A stretch of 44,210 nucleotides of DNA from Alteromonadaceae bacterium (lineage in GTDB: Bacteria; Pseudomonadota; Gammaproteobacteria; Pseudomonadales; Cellvibrionaceae), in contig NVXL01000214.1 in assembly GCA_002746115.1 (NCBI GenBank), positions 1 through 44,210 of the forward strand, given 5' to 3'. Made by a program: the position numbers and the translations under genes. How positions within the stretch are numbered: the stretch's first letter is position 1; every line of letters starts with the position of its first letter. Below, one piece after another: positions 1 through 8,779 of the stretch. Under the pieces are notes generated by a model. It had not been told where the DNA came from and did not search any database. It saw only the letters and a list, made by a program, of their open reading frames with translations.

Positions 1-286
1 GATACACGACGCTAAACTTTTGCAAACACTCCAAGGCCTCCGCTAAAGGCCCATCCGCTTTACCCGAATCGAGACTAAACGCAATACCATGCGCTGGGCA
101 ACGGATTTGTTTACCGGGAAGTAAGGTACCATAGGTGAACGTTAAATCCATATGCGGGCAACGATTTTCAATAACATATACATCCCCCTCAACCTGACAT
201 AGTAACAACTGCTTATCAGCGACCTTGAATGCCTTCTGATAACCATCTGACATCCGGCTAAGCTGCTCCAAAGGATAAAAAGCCAT
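1..286 (-). CDS. Rieske [2Fe-2S] ferredoxin-like protein, 3' end beyond window
   Basis: This gene was read directly from the minus strand; 95 codons are visible and the stop lies outside the window. Both Rieske cluster motifs are present: RCPHMDL gives Cys43 and His45, and RCPAHGIAF gives Cys63 and His66. The size and the N-terminal MAFYPLEQL fit small soluble Rieske ferredoxins (NirD or dioxygenase-ferredoxin type) that pass single electrons to or from a partner oxidoreductase. No signal peptide or membrane segment is seen, so it should be cytoplasmic. The ATG has a GGAGG Shine-Dalgarno sequence just upstream. It follows the Mo-desulfurase fusion gene on the same strand after a 63-base gap, so the fusion is its likely partner. 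Family assignment is secure; the partner is inferred. Confidence 0.88.
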   Translation of the reverse strand, partial: MAFYPLEQLSRMSDGYQKAFKVADKQLLLCQVEGDVYVIENRCPHMDLTFTYGTLLPGKQIRCPAHGIAFSLDSGKADGPLAEALECLQKFSVVY

Positions 287-307
287 CCCCGACCCTCCAA
301 TTAGCGC

Positions 308-327
308 GTTAATCTGTATTGATTAAC
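308..327. promoter_or_regulatory. Perfect dyad GTTAATC-N6-GATTAAC between fusion gene and Rieske gene
   Basis: Two 7-base arms are perfectly inverted around a 6-base spacer, 22 bases upstream of the Rieske start codon. No U-run follows on the minus strand, so it does not look like an intrinsic terminator. It could be an operator for a separate Rieske promoter or an mRNA hairpin. The function is unknown. Confidence 0.4.
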
Positions 328-349
328 ATTTCAATTTTTTACATGATAA

Positions 350-3300
350 CTATTTACATGACAAAAAGCGCACAGTCGTCGCCATTTCAAGCAATACCGC
401 TTTAAGCGCTTCTAAAGTTCGTTCAATGTCTTGCTCAGTCGTTTGAGCACTTAGCGAGAAGCGTACAGAACAATGTGCCTGTTCATCGCTTCGTCCCATC
501 GCCATCAATACATGAGTAGGTTTTGGCGAACCAGTTTTACACGCTGAGCCAGAAGACAAACATATACCATGCTGATCCAAGGCAACCACCAAAGACTCGC
601 CACGCAATTCCGGCAATGTCATATTAAGTGTATTGGGTAATCGCTGTTCAATACAACCATTTACCCTAGCCCCCGGAATTAAAGCAAGAATACCCAGCTG
701 TAAACGATCTCGCAGCACACTCACCTGCTCCGAACTACGCAGATCCACAATCGCTAACTCGGCCGCTTTACCCATACCGACAATACCAGGGATATTCTCG
801 GTGCCAGCACGCATTTGCGCTTCTTGCTTACCACCGTGAATTAAGGGCTCAATTTTCACCCCTTTCTTTTTATAAAGAACACCAACACCTTTGGGCCCAT
901 GAAATTTGTGTGCAGAAATAGACAACAAATCAACATTCAAGGCTTTTACATCGACCGAAATTTTGCCAATCGCTTGGACCGCATCACAATGAAATAACGC
1001 GCCTTTTTCATGCGCTAATTCACATAAGCGCCGAATATTCTGAATGGAACCCACCTCGTTATTAGCCAACATTAAAGACACCAAAACGGTATCTTCACGC
1101 AGAGCGGTTCCAAGCGCCTGCTCGCTCACCATGCCCTGATCATCAACATCAAGATACGTAATTTCATAGCCAATACGCGCCAAAAACTCACAGCTTTGAA
1201 GCACGGCTGGGTGTTCAATTTTGCAGGTAATAATGTGCTTACCTTTTTCCGCATTAGCGAAAGCAACCCCTTTTATAGCGAGGTTATCCGACTCTGATCC
1301 CCCGGCGGTGAAAATGATTCGCTTAGGTAAAGTGTTAATTAAACGCGCAACACTTCGGCGTGCCGTATCTAAAGCTTCCCGAGCACTTTTGCCATATTGA
1401 TGTAAGCTCGATGGGTTGCCAGAATTCATCCCAAGAAACGGGATCATGGCAGCACGGACTTTTTCACTGACTTGCGTGGTCGCATTATTATCGAGATAAA
1501 TTTGTGGTAAATCACTGCGATCTCGCTCAACCTTCGCCGCTGCACTTTTACTAAGACCCGAACCGCTTTGTTCACCTAGCACGGATGAAGAGCGGCTCAT
1601 CGACTTTGATTGCCAATGCGCTTCAGTGCCCTCTTCTGCACCCTGAAGCTTACGAATTTCACATAACAAAGCTTTGTATACCGGGAACCCGCTAATTTCA
1701 TCGAAATTTTCAACATCAGTCAGCAAGTTCGCATTCCACTCCTGCCACGCTTGCGGTGCATTCGGGACGCCACCACCCATATTACATTCAATCGCCCCCC
1801 GTACAATATCCTCACTCACCACTGCTCGAAACGGTACCTGCCCACGCGCAGTGGAAACCTCAACAAGATCTCCCGATTGAATGCCTCGCGCCTGTGCGTC
1901 ATGCGTATTCATTTCAACAACAGGCTCAGGATTCTCTTTACACAAGCCTTTAATGTTATGAAACTGTGAGCGGAACTCTGTATGCGTGCGTGCCCCGGAG
2001 TTAAATACCAAGGGGTAATGTTTGGTCATCGCAGGGTTCGCGATTGGACCCTCTTTCGGCTCGACGTACTTAGGCAAAGGCTCGTAGCCAAAATCTTCAA
2101 GCACCGTGGACCAAATTTCAAACTTGCCGGTAGGCGTATCAAAACCTGGTTTTTTATCCTCGCGTAAGCCGCCTTTTTCCCACTTTTTATATTCCATCAT
2201 CGGGTTTTTCAAGCTCACCCAGCCGCCCGCTTCTTTAACGTCTTCAAGCGAATACCCAGAGCCCACAAGCGCTTGACGTATCATTGCATCTTCTGACTGA
2301 GGGTATAAATGGCCATAACCTAAGCGCTCGGCGAGTTCCGCCATAATTAAATAATCATTGCGCGCCTCACCTACAGGCTCGACCATTTTTTCTCGTAAGC
2401 GAAATAAACCGCCATACACGGCGTAAGAGTCAATCTCAAACATAGTGGTCGCAGGCAGTACAATATCAGCATAGGCCGCGTCAGCCGTTAACTGGCGATC
2501 AATGCAGACCATAAAATCTAATTTCGACAAGGTTTCTCGCCAAACCTGAGTTTGCGGCCAAGAGGTTAATAACGAGGCGCCATGCACTATTAAGCCGCGA
2601 ATATGGTAGGGGTCTTTTTTAAGTACCGCATCGACCAAGCCCATCGCATGCGACTCACCACGGTAGTGGCTATACAGCGGGAAGCGATCACGCGCGACAG
2701 CTAAATCAATGTCTGGATTTTCCTGATTACACTCGCGATTAATCGGGAAGTGATCCCCCAGCATCGACAAACCAACACCGCCAGGCACATCAAGATGCCC
2801 AGCCAATGCAAAAAGAATGTGTACAGCGCGGATTGCTTGCAAGCCTGTATTGGAGTATTCCAGCCCTGTATACATCACCGGGCATGCGCCATTCGCATTG
2901 GCGATACGACGCGCTAAATCTCGAATATCATCAGCGCCAACACCGGTAATTTTTTCGGCAACTTCTGGTGTGAAATGCTGTACATACTGGCAAAGCTCAT
3001 CGAAACCGTGGGTCCAATTCTCAACAAAGTCTTCGTCGTATAGCTCTTCTTCGATCAACACTTCAATCAAACTTAGAGCAAGTGCGCCATCGGTACCCGG
3101 CCGAATAGGCAGCCACTGTGCGGACGTCCGCTGAATTGACTCACTTCTACGCGGGTCGATGCCAACAAGGTCAGCACCTCGTTTTGCGGCGGCTTCTAAG
3201 CGATACATATCTAAAGGCGGCGAATCAGTCGCCGGGTTAGCGCCCCAAATCAGCAGCATCTCGGCATTTTCAATATCGGTAAACATGTTTACCAACATGC

Positions 3301-3805
3301 GCCCCATCGTGACGTGCGGCGCCATCATCGCAAAGGAGACATAACATAGCGCGCCAACACCCATGGTATTAGGAGAACCAAAAGGGAATAGAACGTTCGA
3401 TGCAGAGGAGACTTTCACCCCTTTCGGCTGAAACATATCGCACAGCGATAACTCAAAGGCGCCGCGGCCCGTGTATACAGCTGTCGCCTCAGCGCCACTT
3501 TCTTGTTTGATTTTATTTAAATTTTCAACAATAGTGTCGTAAGCTTCATCCCAGCTGATCGGCTCAAACTGGTGGCTACCTTTGGGGCCAACGCGCTTCA
3601 TCGGTTGACGGAGCCTGTGTTCGGAGTAGATAATTTCTGGCGCATGCTGGCCGCGTTTGCATATCATACCCAAGGCATGATCCGGATCCTCTCTCAGCTC
3701 AACAATTTTATCCTCTTCATATCCGGCTTCTACCCAGCAAGCCGCAGGGCATATGCCGCAAATACCTTTTTTCCAGACAATATCATTCTGTGCTGACGTA
3801 CTCAT
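350..3805 (-). CDS. Fusion protein: molybdopterin oxidoreductase (DMSO reductase family) joined to NifS/IscS-type cysteine desulfurase
   Basis: One uninterrupted 1151-residue reading frame. Residues about 1-715 are a DMSO-reductase-family Mo/W-bisMGD enzyme. Cys16, Cys19, Cys23 and Cys49 (CGICPAAC, then CKRG) would bind a [4Fe-4S] cluster. Cys154 in GALCYVS is the likely Mo ligand. WGANPATDSPP, GIDPRR and a C-terminal dinucleotide-binding domain follow. There is no Tat signal, so it should be cytoplasmic. A polar, Ser-rich linker of about 45 residues leads to a full class V aminotransferase fold from about residue 764: YLDNNATT, the PLP lysine Lys967 in SAHKFHGPKG, and the sulfur-carrying Cys1089 in SSGSACKTGS. 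The second domain should convert L-cysteine to alanine plus an enzyme-bound persulfide. The substrate of the Mo domain cannot be told; the Cys-liganded type includes polysulfide, thiosulfate and formate enzymes. I chose the ATG at 3805 because the longer start at 3868 adds a hydrophobic stretch with no ribosome site. Confidence 0.9.
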   Translation of the reverse strand: MSTSAQNDIVWKKGICGICPAACWVEAGYEEDKIVELREDPDHALGMICKRGQHAPEIIYSEHRLRQPMKRVGPKGSHQFEPISWDEAYDTIVENLNKIKQESGAEATAVYTGRGAFELSLCDMFQPKGVKVSSASNVLFPFGSPNTMGVGALCYVSFAMMAPHVTMGRMLVNMFTDIENAEMLLIWGANPATDSPPLDMYRLEAAAKRGADLVGIDPRRSESIQRTSAQWLPIRPGTDGALALSLIEVLIEEELYDEDFVENWTHGFDELCQYVQHFTPEVAEKITGVGADDIRDLARRIANANGACPVMYTGLEYSNTGLQAIRAVHILFALAGHLDVPGGVGLSMLGDHFPINRECNQENPDIDLAVARDRFPLYSHYRGESHAMGLVDAVLKKDPYHIRGLIVHGASLLTSWPQTQVWRETLSKLDFMVCIDRQLTADAAYADIVLPATTMFEIDSYAVYGGLFRLREKMVEPVGEARNDYLIMAELAERLGYGHLYPQSEDAMIRQALVGSGYSLEDVKEAGGWVSLKNPMMEYKKWEKGGLREDKKPGFDTPTGKFEIWSTVLEDFGYEPLPKYVEPKEGPIANPAMTKHYPLVFNSGARTHTEFRSQFHNIKGLCKENPEPVVEMNTHDAQARGIQSGDLVEVSTARGQVPFRAVVSEDIVRGAIECNMGGGVPNAPQAWQEWNANLLTDVENFDEISGFPVYKALLCEIRKLQGAEEGTEAHWQSKSMSRSSSVLGEQSGSGLSKSAAAKVERDRSDLPQIYLDNNATTQVSEKVRAAMIPFLGMNSGNPSSLHQYGKSAREALDTARRSVARLINTLPKRIIFTAGGSESDNLAIKGVAFANAEKGKHIITCKIEHPAVLQSCEFLARIGYEITYLDVDDQGMVSEQALGTALREDTVLVSLMLANNEVGSIQNIRRLCELAHEKGALFHCDAVQAIGKISVDVKALNVDLLSISAHKFHGPKGVGVLYKKKGVKIEPLIHGGKQEAQMRAGTENIPGIVGMGKAAELAIVDLRSSEQVSVLRDRLQLGILALIPGARVNGCIEQRLPNTLNMTLPELRGESLVVALDQHGICLSSGSACKTGSPKPTHVLMAMGRSDEQAHCSVRFSLSAQTTEQDIERTLEALKAVLLEMATTVRFLSCK

Positions 3806-3995
3806 ACAGTTACTACTCTTGAAGAATAAATTGAGGATACCCATTGCGGACAACAACACGGACAGCAATAAAACTTAACGCGGCAAATAAATACCGTCAT
3901 TTTTTGCGCAACACTATACCCCAAGGCTTGAATTGATGTAGCATAATTTATCGAAAGCTTTTAGAATCTTGCGCCAACCCACCAATGCCACGCGT

Positions 3996-5354
3996 ATGAC
4001 GAAACCACATTCCGATGTAGAGAGCATCCCCTATCACAACGATTCGGATAAATACTTTCAATGCTTACGTCCCTTTGGCCGCCGTGTCTGGCTCGATAGC
4101 GGACGCAACGACGCGAATCGTGGTCGATACGACATTCTCAGTGCGCAGCCCTTGAAAATACTGAACAATCCGAGCGTTGCACATGTCGAACAAGAAGTTG
4201 CACAACTAAAAGCACCCCCACCCCACTCCGAGTTATTAGAATCCTTGCCGTTTATTGGTGGGGCATTAGGATACTTTAACTATGAGCACGACCAATCCCG
4301 TTACCTGAAAAACAATCGTTGGCCGCAAGAACAGCTCACCGACAGCCTGGTCGGGATTTTCAATTGGGCGCTAATACAAGATCACCAACTCAAACATACT
4401 TACCTCGTCTTTTTGCCCTGCTGCCCAGAACCCCATCGCCAACAAATACGCCAAGCCGTCAGTACAAGCGCGCAAGTCCATACACAAGGTCATGCAAGTG
4501 TATTCGGCACACGTGACGCATTTAAGGTGACAGGCTTAACGCCGGATCTTCGCCACGCGGATTATCAAAACGGCTTTGAAGAAATCCAAAGGTTAATTCG
4601 CGCTGGCGACACCTATCAGGTTAATTATGCACAACGCTTTAGCGGAGAATTTAGCGGCAGCGCTGATCATGCTTACCTTACCCTCCGTAAAGTCCTACCC
4701 AGTCCTTATAGCGGCTTTATAGAACTAGGTGACGATTCAGTATTGAGTTTGTCCCCCGAGCGTTTTATCCGAGTGCAAGATGGCCATGGCACCACCCAAC
4801 CGATCAAAGGCACTTGTGAGCGCTCAGCCGACCCTATAGAAGACGAAGCGCGAGCCAATGCCTTAGTTAACAGTGAGAAAAATCGCGCTGAAAATTTAAT
4901 GATTGTCGACTTATTGCGGAATGATTTTAATCGACTATGTGAGCCCTTCACAGTAAAAACACCCAAGCTTTTTGCCTTACACAGCTTCCCTAACGTACAT
5001 CACTTAATTAGCACGGTCACAGGTAAACTCTTAGATTCAACTAGCCCGCTGCAGTTTTTGCATACCAGTTTTCCTGGCGGCTCTATTTCCGGTGCGCCCA
5101 AAAAACGTGCCATTGAAATCATCCATGCTCTAGAAGCACACCCTCGCAACATCTATTGCGGCTCATTGTTTTACTTAAGTTGCCACGGACGGCTAGACAG
5201 TAACATTGCAATCCGCTCACTTCTCATCCATAAGAATCGTATTTATTGCTGGGGCGGTGGCGGCATTACCAGCGAATCAAAAGCGAAAGAGGAATACGAC
5301 GAATCTTGCTATAAAGTGCAAATTTTACTCGATACGCTAAAGCAATTTTCCTAG
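3996..5354 (+). CDS. pabB: Aminodeoxychorismate synthase component I
   Basis: PabB converts chorismate and ammonia (supplied by PabA) to 4-amino-4-deoxychorismate, the precursor of p-aminobenzoate and folate. The 452 residues match the length of E. coli PabB (about 453). The chorismate-binding domain fills the C-terminal two-thirds. PIKGT carries Lys271, the active-site lysine that separates PabB from anthranilate synthase component I (TrpE). FPGGSISGAPK and the ending EEYDESCYK are also typical. The ATG at 3996 is preferred; a TTG at 3969 would add nine residues, and neither has a clear Shine-Dalgarno sequence. It diverges from the Mo-desulfurase fusion across about 190 bases. pabB next to thrH and cysH is, as I recall, also seen in Pseudomonas. 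Confidence 0.93.
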   Translation: MTKPHSDVESIPYHNDSDKYFQCLRPFGRRVWLDSGRNDANRGRYDILSAQPLKILNNPSVAHVEQEVAQLKAPPPHSELLESLPFIGGALGYFNYEHDQSRYLKNNRWPQEQLTDSLVGIFNWALIQDHQLKHTYLVFLPCCPEPHRQQIRQAVSTSAQVHTQGHASVFGTRDAFKVTGLTPDLRHADYQNGFEEIQRLIRAGDTYQVNYAQRFSGEFSGSADHAYLTLRKVLPSPYSGFIELGDDSVLSLSPERFIRVQDGHGTTQPIKGTCERSADPIEDEARANALVNSEKNRAENLMIVDLLRNDFNRLCEPFTVKTPKLFALHSFPNVHHLISTVTGKLLDSTSPLQFLHTSFPGGSISGAPKKRAIEIIHALEAHPRNIYCGSLFYLSCHGRLDSNIAIRSLLIHKNRIYCWGGGGITSESKAKEEYDESCYKVQILLDTLKQFS

Positions 5355-5419
5355 CGCCACATTAAGCTATCACGATAGCTGGGCGAGGCCAGGAAGATTT
5401 ATGCGCTTAGAATAGGAGA

Positions 5420-5450
5420 CTACAGACTTAGTTTCCTACAGACTTAGTTT
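5420..5450. repeat. 15-base tandem duplication spanning the thrH stop codon
   Basis: The sequence ctacagacttagttt occurs at 5420-5434 and again at 5436-5450, one base apart. On the minus strand this duplicates the codons KLSL and the TAG stop of thrH, leaving a second copy just after the real stop. It looks like a small slippage duplication. Confidence 0.8.
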
Positions 5451-6053
5451 ACGATTACTCGCATCAAGAAAAGCTTGACGAAGATCGTCATAAGAATGCA
5501 CGGCTGGGAACTGCGGGAATTCTTCAATCACGTTCTGAGGTGCATTAAACAGAATACCTGCATCAGCCTCAGTCAACATAGTAGTGTCATTGTAAGAGTC
5601 GCCTGCAGCAATCGTACGATAATACAGTGTCTTAAATGCAGCAATTGCCTGGCGCTTAGGGTTTACTTGGCGTAGATTGTAATCCACCACTTTACCGGTA
5701 TCATCAACAGTTAGCTTATGACACAGCAAGGTTGGGCAACCAAGTTGCTTCATCAAAGGGCCTGCAAATTCGTAAAAAGTATCCGACAGAATTACCACTT
5801 GAAAGCGATCGCGTAGCCAGTTCAAAAAATCAGCGGCGCCATCTAAAGGGCTCAGCGTAGCAATCACTTCTTGAATCTCGTTCAAACCGAGGCCCGCTTT
5901 ATCAAGCTCGCTTAAACGCATAGTCATCAGTTCGTCATAATCCGATATGTCACGCGTTGTCGCTTTTAACGCTTCAATGCCGGTTTTTGCTGCAAACTCG
6001 ATCCAAATCTCTGGAATCAATACACCTTCAAGGTCTAAACACGCGATTTCCAC
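5436..6053 (-). CDS. thrH: ThrH: bifunctional phosphoserine phosphatase / homoserine phosphotransferase
   Basis: A 205-residue HAD-superfamily enzyme. The catalytic motif DLEGVL near the N terminus (Asp7, Glu9) matches ThrH rather than SerB, which has DxDST. Motif II is LSDTF and the metal-binding motif is GDSYND. ThrH of Pseudomonas aeruginosa is known to release phosphate from phosphoserine and to transfer it to homoserine, linking serine and threonine synthesis. The start is a GTG with an AGGAG ribosome site about eight bases upstream. It sits between convergent pabB and divergent cysH. The C terminus (NRKLSL) lies inside a small tandem duplication. Confidence 0.92.
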   Translation of the reverse strand: MEIACLDLEGVLIPEIWIEFAAKTGIEALKATTRDISDYDELMTMRLSELDKAGLGLNEIQEVIATLSPLDGAADFLNWLRDRFQVVILSDTFYEFAGPLMKQLGCPTLLCHKLTVDDTGKVVDYNLRQVNPKRQAIAAFKTLYYRTIAAGDSYNDTTMLTEADAGILFNAPQNVIEEFPQFPAVHSYDDLRQAFLDASNRKLSL

Positions 6054-6378
6054 AAAATGCTCCTATTATTTGATACCTAATACCTAAATTGATGCGTCGA
6101 GCTTTAAAAGTACTCGATGAACGAATCGTCAATCTACCGTGTTGCATTTTTAAAGGCAACTGCTTTAAGAGTAGCTCTTAAGTGGTGACTGTAACAATTA
6201 GAGTCAATGTTATAACTAATGGAGATCAAAAACGACCTTCCGAGAACTTTGGTTATAACAGTATTCGACTTCATTATTTTGCAGAAGCCCACAGCTCTGG
6301 TATGCTTTTCACCTTTGGCTGACCCCTACACTCGGCCGACATTTTATTAGCAAAGATCTAAGCAGAGATATAAGCACT
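6054..6378. promoter_or_regulatory. Divergent thrH/cysH intergenic region with repeated and palindromic sites
   Basis: This 325-base gap holds no gene. The 8-base palindrome GTTATAAC occurs at 6209-6216 and 6252-6259, 43 bases apart, or about four helical turns. A separate inverted repeat, TTAAGAG-tag-CTCTTAA, lies at 6165-6181. A short direct repeat (atacctaa) lies near the thrH start. Because cysH-type genes are usually CysB-controlled and cysB is nearby, the GTTATAAC pair is a candidate CysB or CysB-like operator; this is inference from position. I could not assign a clear -35/-10 promoter. Confidence 0.4.
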
Positions 6379-7104
6379 ATGAGTGAGACGCTAAACCACG
6401 TCGATATAAACCACAAACTCCAGGAATCAAGCCCTCAGGAGATTTTAGAATATGCCATCAGCACTTACGATAGCATCGCCATCTCCTTCTCCGGAGCCGA
6501 AGACATCGTATTGGTCGACATGGCAAGCAAAATCAAAGCTGGCGTCCGCGTGTTTTGCTTAGATACCGGGCGCCTGCACGGAGAAACCTACCAGTTGATA
6601 GAAAAGGCTCGCCAACAGTACGACATCCAGCTTGAGGTGCTGTTCCCCGACGCTAACGCCGTCCAAAAACTGGTAGCCGAAAAAGGCCTGTATAGTTTTT
6701 ACACAGACAATCACCAAGAATGCTGTGGCATTCGCAAGGTGGCACCACTGCGCAAGAAACTCTTAACACTAGACGCATGGGTTACAGGTCAACGCAAAGA
6801 CCAAAACCCTGGTACACGAGCCGAAATCCCGGTCATTCAAAACGACCGCATCTTTGCTCGCCCAGGAGAGACGCTAACCAAATTCAACCCTCTTGCTAAC
6901 TGGAGCTCTACTGAAGTATGGCAATACATTCGCAAGAACAATGTGCCCTACAACCCTCTCCACGACCAAGGTTTTCTGTCTATTGGCTGTGAACCGTGCA
7001 CCAAACCTGTGGGTCCTGGGCAGCATGAACGTGAAGGTCGCTGGTGGTGGGAAGAAGCCACAAAAAAAGAATGCGGTCTGCATGTCGATCACAGTAAAAA
7101 ATAG
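6379..7104 (+). CDS. cysH: Adenylylsulfate (APS) reductase, assimilatory, [4Fe-4S] type
   Basis: CysH reduces activated sulfate to sulfite using thioredoxin or glutathione. The 241-residue protein has the PP-loop-type nucleotide site SFSGAED (37-42), the substrate motif LDTGRLH (61-67), and RKDQNPGTR (139-147). The [4Fe-4S]-binding cysteines Cys115-Cys116 (ECCGIRK) and Cys204/Cys207 (CEPC) mark it as using APS; the E. coli-type PAPS enzyme lacks these. The catalytic cysteine is Cys232 in ECGLH near the end. The ATG has only a weak ribosome site (AGAG). A small CxxC protein follows 55 bases later on the same strand and is probably cotranscribed. Confidence 0.95.
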   Translation: MSETLNHVDINHKLQESSPQEILEYAISTYDSIAISFSGAEDIVLVDMASKIKAGVRVFCLDTGRLHGETYQLIEKARQQYDIQLEVLFPDANAVQKLVAEKGLYSFYTDNHQECCGIRKVAPLRKKLLTLDAWVTGQRKDQNPGTRAEIPVIQNDRIFARPGETLTKFNPLANWSSTEVWQYIRKNNVPYNPLHDQGFLSIGCEPCTKPVGPGQHEREGRWWWEEATKKECGLHVDHSKK

Positions 7105-7159
7105 CGTAAAATTTCATGCATCCGATTAACGCTTGCGACACTATTAACACGAGCACCTT

Positions 7160-7492
7160 ATGAAAATCACCTTTGTGAAAAAAATTCTCGCCGACGGATC
7201 CCCATGTAAAAAATGTGGTGAAGTTGCCGATAAACTAGAAAAAATGGGTCATATGGCTAGAATTGACGAGACAATCATCGCTGATGAACGCGACTCGAAC
7301 AGCCCCGGAATGCTAATTGCGGCCAAGTACAATGTCGAACGCGCGCCGTTTTTTGTTATCGACAAAGGTGAAGAAACACCGGTGATTTACACTGTTTTCA
7401 TGAAGTTTCTTAAAGAAGTACTTGAACAGCAGACCAGCGAAGCGGAAGAGCTCAAAGAAATAATGAAAGATAACGATTTAGACTTTCTCTAA
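7160..7492 (+). CDS. Small thioredoxin-like protein with CxxC, downstream of cysH
   Basis: A 110-residue cytoplasmic protein. The N-terminal strand KITFVKKIL leads straight to SPCKKC (Cys16/Cys19), a redox or metal-binding CxxC at the usual position in thioredoxin and glutaredoxin folds. ERAPFFVID places Pro63 where the cis-proline of that fold belongs. The C terminus is a charged helix ending in acidic residues. APS reductase needs a dithiol reductant to reset Cys232, so a dedicated electron donor for CysH is an attractive role, but the sequence does not prove it. I recall a hypothetical gene beside cysH in Pseudomonas. A very strong terminator lies just after the stop. Confidence 0.75.
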   Translation: MKITFVKKILADGSPCKKCGEVADKLEKMGHMARIDETIIADERDSNSPGMLIAAKYNVERAPFFVIDKGEETPVIYTVFMKFLKEVLEQQTSEAEELKEIMKDNDLDFL

Positions 7493-7574
7493 AGCTCTAA
7501 ACCGATTACTTACCACAGCTAGGCTGCGATCCAACATCTGCAGCAAGCACATAGCGCTGACATTGAAGCCAATA

Positions 7575-7609
7575 ACCTAAAAAAGCCAGCTATGCTGGCT
7601 TTTTTAGGT
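7575..7609. terminator. Bidirectional intrinsic terminator between the cysH operon and cysB
   Basis: A perfect 16-base-pair stem, acct-aaaaaa-gccagc, pairs with its complement around a three-base loop (tat at 7591-7593). The A6/T6 flanks give a U-tract on either strand. It lies between the stop of the CxxC gene (7492) and the stop of cysB (7630), so it serves both. Confidence 0.95.
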
Positions 7610-7629
7610 ATTTAAAACAATCAAATGTT

Positions 7630-8625
<996 letters not shown>

Positions 8626-8695
8626 TCAATTGGTAACTAGCTAATTAGGATAAAAAAGGGTTAAGAATCAATTTCATTATAAAAATATAATCAAA

Positions 8696-8712
8696 TATTC
8701 TTTTGAAGAATA
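8696..8712. promoter_or_regulatory. Palindrome TATTCTT-ttg-AAGAATA in the cysB/permease divergent region
   Basis: Perfect 7-base arms lie around a 3-base spacer, within an AT-rich 175-base divergent region. The symmetry (ATTC...GAAT) resembles the dyads bound by LysR-type regulators, so CysB autoregulation and control of the permease are plausible. No binding consensus could be tested here. Confidence 0.45.
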
Positions 8713-8779
8713 GTAATAGATGGTTATATTTGCCAGCCTTTTTTGATATTTAGTTACGGTTTAAGGCTTTTTCTTACTT

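Noticed and set aside
1515-1655. The fusion could be two genes with a missed stop
   Set aside because: The frame is open throughout and the linker has no stop. No ribosome site is evident before YLDNNATT, and the polar Ser-rich linker is typical of real fusions.
3806-3868. Longer N terminus (MLSVLLSAMGILNLFF...) for the Mo-desulfurase fusion as a signal or membrane anchor
   Set aside because: It lacks a ribosome site, contains no twin-arginine motif, and the ATG at 3805 directly precedes the conserved cluster-binding region.
7575-7609. The 16-bp palindrome as an insertion-sequence end or attachment site
   Set aside because: There are no flanking target duplications or transposase. Its A/T-flanked stem between convergent genes fits a bidirectional terminator.
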